Shown: positions 21,222 to 33,500, counted from the stretch's first letter. The stretch is DNA of 64,000 bases from Poteriospumella lacustris (GCA_008000375.1 SMOI01000039.1:1-64000), one strand, 5' to 3'. Notes: generated by a model from the letters alone, not told the origin. Translations and numbers: made by a program.

Positions 21222-21892
21222 ATGAATGTCGTTGTGGATTTAGATGTCGAGCGTGGCACCAAACCAAGCAGCAGCACCGATGAAGCCGACGACGATATTG
21301 TGCAAGGTGGCGACGACGACGAATCGGTCAGTTTGCTTGATTTCATATTTACTTGCTTTGGGGTCAGCAACAGCGTGCCGCCCATAAAGCTCCATCCACC
21401 GCTGCCAACATCAGAAACCTACCTGGCCGATTTGCTGAGGTACGAGCTCAGTCGTGCAAAACGAAATCGTTTCTGCTACATTCGATGCTTGGAGCCAGTC
21501 GATCAAGAACTGAAGAACTGTTTCAAGCCAAAATGGTCGAATTGACTGAGGCCAATGGGTTAGATCGAGACACACAGGAGAAGTTTATCACTCAAGGCTG
21601 CATGAGAATGGGAACATGGCGAAGAATCATGAAGCAGGTTGGTACATTTGCCACCTACAAACTGTGGCGTGCAGCGTACTGGGGTGAACACGCTGGCCGA
21701 CCGACTGTGTCTTCCGCCACTACCGATTTCCGTGTCCTTGTCGATACGTTTGTGGGGAAACAAGAAGCAAAGGTGGTGAACCTCGTACATTCCGCTGGAC
21801 ATCTGGAAAGCGTTCCTGCGACTTGGATTTCGCCGTCGTCGTGGTCGAACGACAAGGTATCGCAACAGCTGTGGGCGGAAATTAGCGATTGA
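21222..21892 (+). CDS. orphan protein with a 41-bp intron, unrecognised
   Basis: Proposed exons 21222-21326 and 21368-21892; the intron (GTCAGT to GGTCAG, 41 bp) keeps frame and gives 209 aa. Exon 1 is acidic (DEADDDIVQGGDDDES); exon 2 is helical and basic, with LHSMLGASRSRTEELFQAKM and RMGTWRRIMKQVGTFATYKLW, and ends ATG-independent at TGA 21890-21892. I recognise no family. Support is a clean long frame after splicing and a plausible ATG; codon use resembles neighbours. If the intron is not removed the product would stop after 107 residues. It sits between the intact GT61 gene and its tail relic, so it may have been caught up in the duplication. Confidence 0.5.
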
Positions 21893-22242
21893 TGATCATT
21901 CGCGTATGGGGCGAAAGAGAACGTAGGAGAACAATGATCGCCATTGTTGATCTGTAACCTATTTATTATTATTCACCGTTCGTCGTTGGGTGAGGTGGCG
22001 GTGCGTCGACAGATGCTGACAGATTGACCGCTGCATGCACTTACTCTACTCTTGCCAACCAACTCTTCTTCCGGGAATTTGAAGAACCACCACAACAAAG
22101 GAAAAATAAGCCAAACGTGAACCAAAGTTAACGTTACATGTCCCATCGTCGTATATATTGCATGTAGTGGTAGTCCCTTCTATGTCTTACACTTTTGGTC
22201 CTTTTTTGTTTTGCATGGTATTATAGTTGAGCTTTGACTTGC
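21893..22242. other. 3' flank of the GT61 gene, duplicated at 20.7 kb
   Basis: 350 bp between two convergent genes. The part from about 22126 on is the parent of the similar block at 20695-20790. No gene is seen. Confidence 0.55.
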
Positions 22243-24337
22243 TTATGGTTCACGTTGAGCGACAGGTTTGGTGGTTGTCACTGTATTCACTACATTGGTC
22301 GTCGTCGTCGTAGACGCAGTGTTAGACGCAGTGTTAGACGCAGTGTTAGACGCAGTGTTAGACGCAGTCGTAGCCGTAGCCACAGTCGTAGCCGCAGTCG
22401 TAGCCGCAGCCGTAGTCTTCACCACCATCGGAGAGGACCGTTTCTCTTCTTGGGACAACAGCGGGTACAAGAAATCCCGTGGATGGACAAACGGTCGATC
22501 CTTGGGCAACGGAGCAATCACCGGTTGTGCATGGGCCGACGATTGCATCGCCGGGTGGGCGAAGAAGTCCGTCTGCAAGCTGCGTACCAATCGATTCACA
22601 CCCTGCTGCGTCAACCTACACCCATCATCAACACATCAACACATCGACCAGTTTGAACGACACCGTAGCGGACTTACAGGACGTCTTGTTCACGGGCATA
22701 GCCTCGACAGAATTTACTGGTCATGCAAAAGGACGTTTTCACGAACGATAAAAAGAAGCGTGTATCCCATTTGGTGCCCGGCGACATGACACCATCATGG
22801 ATGACCCCTGTACCACAGCACACAGCAGACTCGTCAGCACACAGCCTCTGTCACAGCCTCTGCCACAGCCTCTGTCACAGTCTCTCTTACCGTATTCTTT
22901 ACTCAGAGGGCCGTATCCACGTTTCCAATAACGATACGGGAACACTTCAAAGAGCAACGCGGGGCGTGGGAGGAACAACAACAACATCGATTGAAACCCA
23001 TGCGGGGTGACCAAGACGTCCACATCGTTCAACATATGCGCCAATTCACAGGGCGAACGTTTCGACGAATGCATCAACACGGATATTTCCCATAAGTCGG
23101 CTGGTAACGCCGCACGCAACAACTGGATCGCTTCGGCTTCGTTCATGATTTTCCGCGACAAATCGCGTTGGTAAATGACCAATTTGTACGGCGTACGCTT
23201 CTCGTGTTTCTTTTGCTAATAGACCACCCGGTGGAGTAAGGCGTGGGTTATATAAACCAGAAGCTACGAGACGGGTAGGGTAGATCGCAGGAACGTACCA
23301 TGTCTTTGTCACGTGGACACGCGTTTCGTAACTTCTGACGGAACGTGGTGACATCTGCGTCTTCTGGAAACCAACTACCACGCTACAACCAAGCCCATTA
23401 GCAATGACATACACACAATGCAATTCATGCACGTCGGTTGGCTGGCTAACATACCTGAGGAGTGGGCCAACGAGCTTTGAAGTTGTGTGTCGCGTGGACA
23501 CATTCTTTGCCACCGCCAGCAGACGGACTGTCACTTCGTTTGATCATCGGTTTGGTAAACCGTGCACTCGTGGGCACCGAGGATTCTTTCATATCAATCC
23601 ATTCCACCTGTAGAGCATACGATCATAAATGCATCCGAGTGAGAAGGGGGTGATAGGAGGGGGGCAGGGCTCAGACAACTCACCTCGGTGGTCTTCATTT
23701 TGCTGAAATCCAACAGCATATTGTGTGATCGTTGTAAATGATCATGAAGAAAAGCTTGGGTCAAGGATTTCGAGGATAAGAAGCGCATTTCTTTGACGTT
23801 GATGTCCGGTGCCGCCGTACCCAAGTACACGATCAGACGCGTAATGGCATTGAGATCGGCAATAAAGTCCTCTACAAACGCGTGCCATCAAAAGCGTCAA
23901 TAAAGGGTGCAAGCGTCGACGGTCAAGAGAACAATACCTTTGTCAAAGTTGACGTAGATCGCGGAGGAGTTCACGAGCTTTCCCTGTTTGCGGAGAGTCG
24001 CATGCTGGGTCATGATGAGTTCGGACATATGAAACCAATGACCAGCATTATAATTCACACCGAGCTTGGTTTCAACATTGACAAGAACAGGCGCATTGGG
24101 AGAAGCGTCACATCCGTATTTCCAAACGCCATGTGGATCACTCATGGCGGACGCCGATAAGACGCCATCGGCAGTGGTTCCAGAACTATACGTGGTATTG
24201 AAGTACACCAAAGCGATGATGACCATCGCCACCGCTCCAAAGCCAACATAGGAAAACACAGTTTGTGGACGACTAAAAAAGCGATTCATCATTTTTCGAT
24301 GGGATTGTTGCTGTCCTCGACTGTGGCTTCCAAACAT
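22243..24337 (-). CDS. GT61-like (DUF563) type II membrane glycosyltransferase
   Basis: Seven exons: 24337-23938, 23871-23684, 23607-23455, 23382-23299, 23215-22891, 22807-22678, 22615-22243; phases fit throughout, 550 aa. Short basic N-terminus, then one membrane segment at about residues 29-50 (VFSYVGFGAVAMVIIALVY), the layout of a Golgi/ER type II enzyme. The luminal part has NAGHWFHMSE early and, in exon 5, VLVTPHGFQSMLLLFLP followed by LLFEVFPYRYW, matching the GxHGAGLxNxLFLPxxxxLLEIFP region of the GT61 family (EOGT, plant xylosyl/arabinosyl transferases). Donor sugar and acceptor cannot be told. The C-terminus is low complexity with four TASN repeats encoded by a 12-bp minisatellite, then TTTKPVAQREP. 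The most intron-rich gene in the window along with the U-box gene. Its tail is duplicated at 20.7 kb. Confidence 0.78.
22311..22368. repeat. 12-bp coding minisatellite (TTAGACGCAGTG units)
   Basis: Four to five near-identical 12-bp units inside the last exon of the GT61 gene, encoding (TASN)n on the - strand. Copy number probably varies between strains. Confidence 0.9.
22841..22880. repeat. 12-bp repeat in GT61 intron 5
   Basis: About three CACAGCCTCTGT-type units within the intron at 22890-22808. Confidence 0.8.
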
Positions 24338-25762
24338 GCAGGTTTCTTACAGAGCGCACGCACTGCACAAACTTCTTTTCCACAACTCACCAAGACAACC
24401 TTCAACCTTCGATCACCAATACCTGATGAATGGTTTTTGCGTTATGGGAACCCATAAAACAGGTGTCCGATTGTCTCTCTCACACGTTGATGATGCCTGC
24501 TGCTGCCAGCAGCGGGCGTCTTTTTCCCAAATGGCGTTTGCTTAAGACGCATATTTGAGAAATAAGGCTTAGTTTGGCTTGTTTTGTTTGGCTGATCCAC
24601 CGATGCAGCGCTGCAGTTGGATTGATCATTCTGTCTAATTGTTACTCACACTCATGGCCATGTACTCACAAGGACTTTGACGATGAGGTTGCGCCTACGA
24701 ATTCATAGTTTGCAACATGATTCTAAACGCGCGGGGGAGAAACGTCGATTTTCACGAAGTGTTCGGCCGATGTCGTCCTTTGAGGTTGAACAAGAAAGGT
24801 CGATCGCTCTACTTTCTCACTGAACGATTAATTTGACGTGTTTGATGTGCTTGGATAAGTTTAGAGTGGGTTGATTGTTAATTGCTGGGAGTTTGTTTTT
24901 GTGGCAACTGAGTGACTAAAAAATGAGAAAAAGCATCCTATGCCTGACGAACAAGAGGGAACGCTTCCGATGTGGGGAAGCAACAAAGACGGCACCTTGA
25001 TTCGTCTATCTGTAGGCAAGAAGTCGTTGCAAGAAATCAGAAAACACGGAAGACAAGGAGGTTTGTGGAGAGACTGGAGGGGGGAAGAAGTTTCACGTCA
25101 CGTGGAACTGTTAATGTGCATATACGAGTAGAGAAAGTACTCCTGGATGTCTAAAGAGTCCTCACACCAACAACTACTATTCAGACGCTGAAAGTAGCAC
25201 GAAGAAGAAGGTGAGCGCGAAACAGACGGGGTGATAACAGTGAATGGTGAAGCTACACAGGTGATAGCCGATTTCGGTTTGGCCGTGGACAGGGGTAGGA
25301 CGTCGTCGTCACACACAACACAACGCGTTATGTTTGTCCCAACGTCACCCCGCCCCGTGGTAATCAAAAGTAACAGCTTTCTTGTCAGGGATAAACAATG
25401 GATTGCAGAGTGTAAGAACTCGGGGAGGAAAAACAACAAACAAAAATCAAACAAGCAAGCGAGCAACGAGAAAGAAAGCATCACCCATGGAGATATGGAG
25501 TGAAGCCGCTTTGTTTGGGGACGAAAAAAAGAGAGGGAAGTAGGAGGAGAAGAGCCATCCACACGGAATACCAACAAGAAATTAGCATCCTTGATTCGTA
25601 CCGTAAATGTTTTTCGTATATATAAATGAGAATAGTACCGGTCCACCCCGTATTTTTGTGTGAGCTTTGAGCGATAAAAGGGACATCAACTGAATCGACG
25701 ACGACATGAATAACCGACAATGAAACAAAACAGAGAAAAACAATAAGAGAGAACCATGAGGT
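24338..25762. other. 1.4-kb interval, no gene recognised
   Basis: Lies between the GT61 start and the stop of the RRM gene. Several short frames on both strands (for example 25098-25646, -) have no family resemblance or start context. It should contain the GT61 promoter and the RRM gene 3' UTR. Palindromic GCTGCTGCCAGCAGC near 24498-24512. Confidence 0.5.
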
Positions 25763-27116
25763 TTACATGGCCTCCATAGAGTTACGCTGTTCGTTCAATA
25801 GTCCACCGTCGAACAAAAGTGACGAGAAATTAGGGAACATTCTCGTATCTTCTTCAGGAAGATTCAAAGAGCTCGATCCACTCGAATGGGACTTGGAGCT
25901 TCCACCGCTGGCAAAGAGTGACGACGAAGAGGACAAGAACTCGTCTCTGGCGATGTGATCATGGAGAGATAACGCAGCAGGGAAGTGTCTGTCATCGTAA
26001 GGCTTTCGGGTGTAGTAGGTGTCCTCCGGGAACGAAGTAGCAACCATGGGTGGTGATCTTCCGCCGTGCTGATGGTGGTGATGATGGTGCGATTGAGGAG
26101 GCATATCATAGTAGTGAGGATATCCTCCACCTCTGGGGTAGTAGCTGCTGGGCGGAGCCATAGGGCGATGATGGTACTCCTCATGATACGAATATGCCGG
26201 AGCAGGAGCAGGTGCACGGCGCTGAGGGTAGCTGGGAGCACCATGATGTGCTGGCGGGGCCATGTGATGTTGTTGTTCACGATGGGCGGCATGATAAGGA
26301 AGCGGTGCGGGTGCGGGAGCGGGAGCAGGGGCTGGCGGTTGAGAATGAGCGTTCTTCTTAAACCCACGAGGGACAGAGCCATGTTGGTTGGACATGGCAT
26401 TTTCGTACTGGCGGGACAAGGCACATTCGAAGGTAACATTTTCCATGTTGATACCCTTGCAACCATGAATCGCACGGAAGGCAGCATACGCATCAATAAA
26501 GTAAATAAAGGCATATCCTGACACAACCGCGGGGGAAGTGGAGCAGCTGTGACGCTTGACGATGATATCTCCGATGTTTCCGAACTGGATGAAAACTGTT
26601 TCCAGGTATTCTTCCGATACTTTCAAACTCAGCTATAAACAGAGAAAGGCGTTCAGGACTTCCACTGAGAGACAAAATCCATCGATCATCGAGAACTTAC
26701 ATCTCTTGAAACGAAGTTCACATGCACTTGAACCCACTGATCAGCACCAGGAGTTGGGGCGGGTTTGCAATCCGTCCAATTCACTCTGGGAGAACATGGA
26801 GGTGAGCAAAGGATGGGAATGGAAGGAGCAGAGGAAGATCTTACTTCATTTTTCGTCCCAAAAGCTTCACACCGTGCATTTCATTGATAGCACGTTGGGC
26901 ATGGGCGTGTTCGTGGAACTCGACGAAAGCGTACAAGAGGCTGTCACCGTGGCGTCCTCGCTTGACTTCAAGACGAGATATCGACCCGCAGTGCTTGAAG
27001 GCTTCAGCAAGGTCAAGTTCGGTACAAAAGAACGAAAGATCACCAACGAACACGCAGCGATCGGCGTTTTGAAGCATGGATGGCTTCATGGCATTGAAGG
27101 ACGCAAAATGAGTCAT
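25763..27116 (-). CDS. two-RRM RNA-binding protein with Pro/His/Tyr-rich tail
   Basis: Three exons: 27116-26845, 26785-26701, 26632-25763, 408 aa. RRM1 at about residues 18-90: RNP2 CVFVGDL and RNP1 LLYAFVEF; RRM2 spans all three exons, RNP2 VQVHVNFV and RNP1 SGYAFIYF. The tail is low complexity: (PA)n, HHHHHHQHGG, YPRGGGYPHYYDMP, Ser-rich stretches, ending LLNEQRNSMEAM, the composition of a disordered, condensate-prone region. Likely binds mRNA in nucleus or cytoplasm; target unknown. The start is uncertain: the frame stays open upstream, with further ATGs such as 27332, but an exon start at 27116 (MTHFASFNAMKPSM) places RRM1 directly after a short leader. Divergent from the NDUFAF3-like gene. 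Confidence 0.82.
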
Positions 27117-27686
27117 GTTTTGTGCAACTTCTACTTTGACTGGCAAACTGCAACTTGGAGGAGAGCGAACACAATTGAAATGTGAAATGATGGTTAACCT
27201 TGATGTGTTCGATAGAGCATTTACTTCTGAATAGAATTCCAACGGAACTGCTGCTGGAATAGGTGTCAGAATGGAAGAAGAAGACGAAACCAGCTCACAA
27301 ACTGTGGCCCAAAGGGAATTCCATTCCGACATTCCAACGATGTTCCGAAAGAACATTGGCGAGATTTGACGTGGGACACCCTGTGTCGTCTCCCCCAACA
27401 GACAGTTTGCCCCCTTTTCTGTGTAAGTCTGGGAAAAGGTCTGGGATCTGGGATACGGAAGATGTTGCGCGATGACGACGACTTCTTCTGTGTGATGATG
27501 AGCGATGATGAGTGCGGCACCGTGATGATTCAATCGATCAGCATGCCACCTTGTAGCTCGTAGCAAACCACATAACAAGCAAGAACAACGGATTGTGATC
27601 GCCGAGGTTCTTTCAGGATACAGGATAAACATTGTCAACTTTATTCCTTTTTTTCTTTTTTAGCTGATTGGTGAATCAAGGAAAGC
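27117..27686. promoter_or_regulatory. divergent region between RRM and NDUFAF3-like genes
   Basis: 570 bp between the chosen starts. Part of it (to about 27638) is open in the RRM frame and could be 5' exon sequence instead. TTTATTCCTTTTTTTCTTTT pyrimidine tract just upstream of the + gene. Confidence 0.4.
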
Positions 27687-28244
27687 ATGTTGAATAGAAC
27701 GACTTCCACGCTGTCTCGGCAATTGTTGAGATACAATCGAGTGCCGGTCATGAGAATGAGTGGTCGGACACCGAAAGGATACGATATTTTGGGTGACACA
27801 TTGGAAGGAGAAGAAATGCGGTCTGCCATCAGAGCGTTTGGCGATCGATCATTCAGAGTCAACAACGTGGTGGTTCGTCAATCTGTTCTTTTGTTTCCTC
27901 ACAGCTTTTTGGCTTGGAATGTGAATCGCATTGAGGATATCACCATCGATAGTTTAGCCCCTTTCACTCTCTTATACCCAACCATCGATATATTGTTTAT
28001 TGGCTGCGGAAAAACGGCTCCATCTCCTCCTCGTTTGGCGCCCGAAATCCATCAATTCTTCCGTGAACAGGGAATCGTTCTTGAAGTAACCACATCTGCC
28101 CATGCAGCAACTACTTTCAACATTTTAAATGCCGAACACAGACATGTTGGGGCAGCATTGTTGACGATGATGCCTCCCGATGATGTCTTCCAAGGTCATA
28201 CCCTTATTGGTGCCAGAAAGACCGAGGTGCCTGCATTACTCTAG
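27687..28244 (+). CDS. NDUFAF3: NDUFAF3-like complex I assembly factor (DUF498/Mth938 domain)
   Basis: Single exon, 185 aa, ATG 27687, stop TAG. NDUFAF3 works with NDUFAF4 in early assembly of the Q module of mitochondrial complex I. The N-terminus (MLNRTTSTLSRQLLRYNRV) is a plausible mitochondrial presequence. The rest is a DUF498 domain: GDRSFRVNNVVVRQSVLLFP, WNV, ITIDSLAPFTLL, the conserved IDILFIGCG turn, RLAPEIHQFFREQGIVLEV and the AATTFNIL helix followed by ERHVGAALL-like segment. Length is that of the family. No oddity. Confidence 0.9.
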   Translation: MLNRTTSTLSRQLLRYNRVPVMRMSGRTPKGYDILGDTLEGEEMRSAIRAFGDRSFRVNNVVVRQSVLLFPHSFLAWNVNRIEDITIDSLAPFTLLYPTIDILFIGCGKTAPSPPRLAPEIHQFFREQGIVLEVTTSAHAATTFNILNAEHRHVGAALLTMMPPDDVFQGHTLIGARKTEVPALL

Positions 28245-28773
28245 CCATCTATATGAATTTGATGCACTGAAGGGGGACCAAACCTCTGTTGATGTATATA
28301 AGTAGTATCAATTTTTGAAACGATGCAACAGTAAACTGGTCTTGCGGCAGCTACTGTCGGGATACTTGCTGCGTTTGAAATGTAGCGCTCCGGAGATTGA
28401 TCATCGAACTATACAACTATTTTGGCGGTGACCGAGGGGGAGAGGAAGAAGGCGTCAATGGAACGTCGCGCTGGTGTGGAACAACAATCAAGCGATACTC
28501 TCTTTATTTAGTTCAACAATAGCAACGGAAGCGAGGAGTTTACAATTGCATTCGCTGAAAGAGGCAAAGAGCTACGAAGGAAAAACCTGAATACCCACCC
28601 AAAAATTGAATACCGAGCGAAGAAGATGCAAACACGAAGGGAAACAAAAACAGGAAAGCAATAGATGCAGTAAAAATGAATGGGGAAGATCGGAAGAAGA
28701 GCGAAAAACACAGCAACCGGCGAGTGGTACAGATGGACCGACCACCAACAGGCTCATTCGAAATTGTCTACGT
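28245..28773. other. intergenic, convergent 3' ends
   Basis: 529 bp between two convergent genes; 3' UTRs only. No gene seen. Confidence 0.5.
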
Positions 28774-29958
28774 CTACTCTTCATCAGGATCGTAGTTAAT
28801 CAGGTTTCTCATGCGGTTGATAGCCATGACAGCTTTCACACCAGCACGGAATTTCTTCGTCGCCTGGTATTTACGCAACTCGGCCAAGTTGGCATCCAAG
28901 TTACGGGCAGCCAAATCTTCCGCAGAACGCTTCAACCATGGATGAGCCAGCGCTTGATCCACCGTCAATCGACGCTTCATATCCACTGTCAATAAGCCGC
29001 GAATCAGATCCTTCGCTTCTTCAGAGACACCGCCCCAGTACTCAGGATGGAATTGATAATCGCCGTTGCGGATTTTCGTGAACAAACGCTTTTGGTTCTC
29101 ATCGTGAAACGGAGGATAGCCACCCAACAGAATGTACAAAATGACACCGAATGACCACATGTCTACAGGCTTTCCGTCTAAAAAGAAAAAGAAGGTGGAA
29201 AGATGAATGTTGATGAAAGAACAGCCAGCACACGAGTATAACCGAGAACTTACATGGCTTCTTGGTCAAGATCTCAGGCGCAATGTAGCCAGGAGTACCC
29301 AATTGAGCAGTCAATGACAAGCCATCGACCTTGGTAGCGAAACCGAAATCGGCAATCTTGATGTTCGCATCGTCTGATTTGCTGGTCAATAGCAAGTTCT
29401 CGGGCTTCAAATCACGATGGACAATGTTCTTGTCATGCAGATATTTGATCGCCGTCAGCACGATGAACACAAGGTCGCGAGCTTCTTTCTCATTATAGAA
29501 GGTCTTCTTGACGATTCTATCGAAGAGCTCTCCGCCATCAATGTATTCCAAAATGACGTAGAATTGTGGAACTTCTTCGAAGAAATCGAACGCTTGTACG
29601 ATGTTGGGATGGCGCAACTTCAACAAGATTTCCACTTCTGATCGAAGAGACTCTTCGTCTTCTTGAGATAATCCCTGACGTTTGACAATTTTCACTGCAA
29701 CTTTCTTTTTGTCGATGTTGCTAGTTCCAACCCGCACCACGGAGTATCCACCCTCACCAATTTGCTCACCAAGCTTATAACGCGCTTGGATAGTATGGGG
29801 CAAATTTGTCTTGGGGGCATCTGCCACAGGATTGCTGGTGGGATTACTGACTTGATTTCCCTATTGACATGCGACAAATAATCATCAGTTTTCTTCGTAT
29901 CGCAAATGAACGTAAATGAACGTATCGCAAAACTTACTGCTGATTGTGTGCAACCCAT
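28774..29958 (-). CDS. CaMK-family Ser/Thr kinase with predicted N-terminal double acylation
   Basis: Three exons: 29958-29938, 29860-29254, 29177-28774, 343 aa. The first exon is only seven codons, MGCTQSA, a classic N-myristoylation (Gly2) plus palmitoylation (Cys3) start, predicting membrane anchoring. The kinase domain spans about residues 34-300: glycine loop GEGGYSVVRVG, Lys64 in VAVKIVK, HRDLKPEN with catalytic Asp157, DFGFATK (Asp178), activation-loop LGTPGYIAPE, then VDMWSFGVILYILLGGYPPF. All catalytic residues are present. The C-terminal 45 residues, with KKFRAGVKAVMAINRMRNL, resemble the autoinhibitory/calmodulin-binding helix of CaMKI. Likely a Ca2+/calmodulin-regulated kinase held at membranes. 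Kinase assignment is firm, CaM regulation inferred. Confidence 0.93.
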
Positions 29959-30517
29959 CTCTGTTCTTCTTTCACAATATCTCCAAATGCAAAGACAAAT
30001 TAGTTTCTGTAAAAGGTAGATGTGAAAATATTTATTTCCAACCAACAAAATTCTCTGGTGATTTCAAGGCGCGAAAGTGGAAAGTGATTTTTTTCAACTG
30101 TTGTGGAGGACAGGATGGATGCGCCAGCGGATTGGATTCGAGCATGGAGCAGCAGAGAAAGAAACGACACTTTGGGTACTTTGGGTTGAAGTAGGGTCCG
30201 TTGGGTGGTGGGCATCTCAAACGCCCAAATATGTTCCGTTGTGGTTTAGGTTTATATCGACAAGATGACGACGACGCCCTTCAATCAAACTCAAAACCGC
30301 GGAAATGGGAAAGACTTCTTCATCAGGCCCAACAAGAAGGACAACGAGGACAACAGGAAATCAATCGTCTCTTTTGTGCGTATATTGTTAGGTGCGTTCG
30401 CTTGGTCAAGGAAAGGAACATTTCTTGAAGACTCTATCTATTCTGACTTGCTTGAAGGTTTTCAACTCGAAAGATCCACTCTCAGACGCTCACTCACACA
30501 CCAACATCACCGCTACC
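29959..30517. promoter_or_regulatory. divergent region between kinase and TPR/GT41 genes
   Basis: 559 bp. The frames that run through it from either side do not continue known domains. Presumed promoters of both genes. Confidence 0.45.
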
Positions 30518-33500
30518 ATGACAGCAAGACGGAGATTTCCGCAGCTAGTCTTCGCCACAATTTTGGCAATTTTATTTATTTGCCTTCATGATGGTGAAGG
30601 TCTAGCTGGTACAGAAAAACACAAACCTGCGGATGAGAGTATTGTTCCGCACGCAAGTTTGTATCAAGATCCGGTCGATTTCTTTCTCGGCACGAAGAAA
30701 CGGCCAAGAATCGAAATATTAACCCCTAAGCAAGGAGAAATACTAGAAACTGGTGTCGTGGAAATTGAAATTGCGGTGAAGTTCCCCACCGCGGCGATGC
30801 TGTGGAAGCCACCATCCAACGACGCGACGGAATCCACCACCACCACCACTGACAACGCTGTCGATACCGTGTCGTCGACCGAAGAATTCGATGAATCTCA
30901 TTTGCATGGGTCTGCCATTTGTTTAAGTGTTGTCTCAGAGCGTGGTGGTGAATCTGAAGATTGTTTTTATCCCTCCGAACGCACGTTTCATGTGGAAGGT
31001 CTGGCACCGGGTCAAACGTACACCATCAAATTCACCTTATTCGGTACTGTTATCGCTCTCTCGGCGTCTTCCCTTCCTTCCCTGTTTTTTATTGCCTCGT
31101 TCTAACATCTGTTTCTTGCCTGGTTTCTATTTGTAGAGCGCAACCAAGCGATTGCTGCGATCGTCCGTTCCGTTCGCGTCGCAGGTATCCACGCGGTCCC
31201 GTATGTTCACGAAATCATGACCATCAACAGTGCTTTGCAAGTCGCAGCCCAATATGCCCTACGGGGTATGGAAAATGCTGCGGAAGATATCTATCGGTCT
31301 ATCCTGGCAGAAATGCCTTTGAATCCACAAGCCTTACACAACATCGGTGCGATGTATTACAACAAAGGAGACTCCGTGAAAGCCACCGAATTTGTTGAAC
31401 GTGCCATGCAACATCGTGGCAATGACTCCTTGACAGGGTATCACAATACTCTAGGTATTTGTTACAAAACCTTGGGTCGATTGGACGAAGCGGAACGACA
31501 GTTTCGTATTGCCATTGACATTGATCCAGCCATGACCGGTGCGAAATACAACTTGGGCCTCTTGTTACAAGCTCAAAAACGATGGACAGAAGCCATTGAA
31601 TTGTATCAAGTGGTCCTGCAAGCGAATGAAGGGGAACATAAAATAGACAATTTGCCGGAAGAATATCTACTGGATTCCATGATCCGCTCGTGTGATTTGT
31701 TGCAAGCCCAACAACGTTACGACGATGCGATCAAATGTTGGCAACAAGGCTTGCAACGGTATCCCCAACATTATTTGTTTTACGAAGAATTGGGTGGATT
31801 GTTAGCCCAGGTACGTTGTTTCGCTGTTTTTTTTTCTGGTGTTGCTTCTTGTTTGGGTGGGTTGCTGACGCGTGTGAGGGGTATGTATGTATGTGTTTTG
31901 TTTCTGTATGTAGCTGCGTATGTATGATACGGCCCGGTACTACATGGAAAAGGCCCTGGATTTAGGTCATCTCCCCGCCGAAGAGAAATTGGCGCAAATC
32001 TTAGAAGCGATGGGTGCGTATCAAGAGGCCAAATTGGCCTTGGAGAACTGTATCGAGCGTGCACAGGGCGAACATCAACAGCAACAACAACAGCAACAGC
32101 ACCAACAGCACCAACAACGGCCTCTCTTCAGTCATTTGCGTATTCGCAACGTGACGATGCTGCCCAAGGTCATCCCGAATCGAGAGGAAATTCGTCAGTT
32201 GCGTCACGATCAATTGACGTGGTTGGAAGCCTTGTTGTTGGACGAGACGTTGGACATTGACAATGCCTCGCCGCACAACTTAGGTTTTGGCTTGGGGTTT
32301 GAGTATTTGTACCACGACGAAGGGAGCAATATGGCCTGGAAGTCGTATTTGCAACAGTTGTATCGTCGTTATTGCCCGGCGTTGAGTCAAGGGCATTTCT
32401 TGATTCATCCGGAGCAACGGGAAGCGATGGGCGAGGGAGACAGAGACAGAGACGGAGACGGAGCAACCGCCACAGCTGGCGAAATGGAGATGATGATGGT
32501 GGCGGGTGACGTAGGTGCGGACGATGCCTCGGCATGGACACCACCGTTGACGGTGGCGGAGTCTCGGACATCGACAGAGGCGTCGAATGCGACGGACGGT
32601 GGGCAGATGGGCGCGAAGGATGCGTCTTCCACCACCATCGCCACCGCCAGCTCCCAGGAGATGGACGATGTGCATTGGACCGATGATGCGGTGTTACGTG
32701 AGGGAGACGCGATACCGACACCAGCACAAGTGCGTCAACGACGTCACGACTGTCGTCGTCGTATCCTGGCTGCGGCACGGGCCGCGAATGGCCAGGTGTT
32801 GCCTCCGTCGGTCGCGATGATCAATGAAAGCGCGCTGCTCTCGGTGCCGCCCCAGACGGCTACCGATGGCAACGAGACAGCTGCTGTCGTATCAAAGACA
32901 CAGGAGGAACCGGGAACCGGATCAACGCCCCTCACCAGCAACAACAGCACCACAGGGACAGCGATGGCAACGGAGACAACCTCTGTCACCCATGAAACGC
33001 CTCTGGCCACCAGCCAGACAAGTGCAATGCAGACAGCAGTGGAGGACCAGCCCGCGGAGAACTCCGCGTCGGTCTACGACGACGATGCGTGTGAGAACGA
33101 CGACACCGGCAACGATAACGACAACGGCAACGACAACGGCAACGACAACGGCAACGACAACGGCAACGGCAACGGCAACGACAACGGCAACGGCAATGGA
33201 CACCACAGACACAGCGGCATTGAAGGAGACGCCACCACCGCCGCAGCTCATACGAAGCCTTCCGCGGCGTCGTCTGTGTTGTCATCCCCGTGGCTCTTAA
33301 CCGCTACACACCCTTTTCCCGCTCGTCCTGCGCGTATTGTCCTTGTCTCTCGATTCTTCTTCCATCATCAATGTGGCTTGCTCACTGCGGGTCTCATTGA
33401 AATGCTCACGGGTAAAATCACGTTGCCTCTGGAACATCTGTTTCCCGTTCCCAACGCGTTTGGTCTCACGACCTCGGCGGAGTACTTTGCGAAGTTGTTT

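Noticed and set aside
22313-22372. CRISPR-like array of 12-bp repeats
   Set aside because: Units are contiguous without spacers and lie in coding sequence of a eukaryotic gene.
25098-25646. 182-codon - strand frame between GT61 and RRM genes
   Set aside because: No ATG in good context, no family resemblance, lies in a likely 3' UTR.
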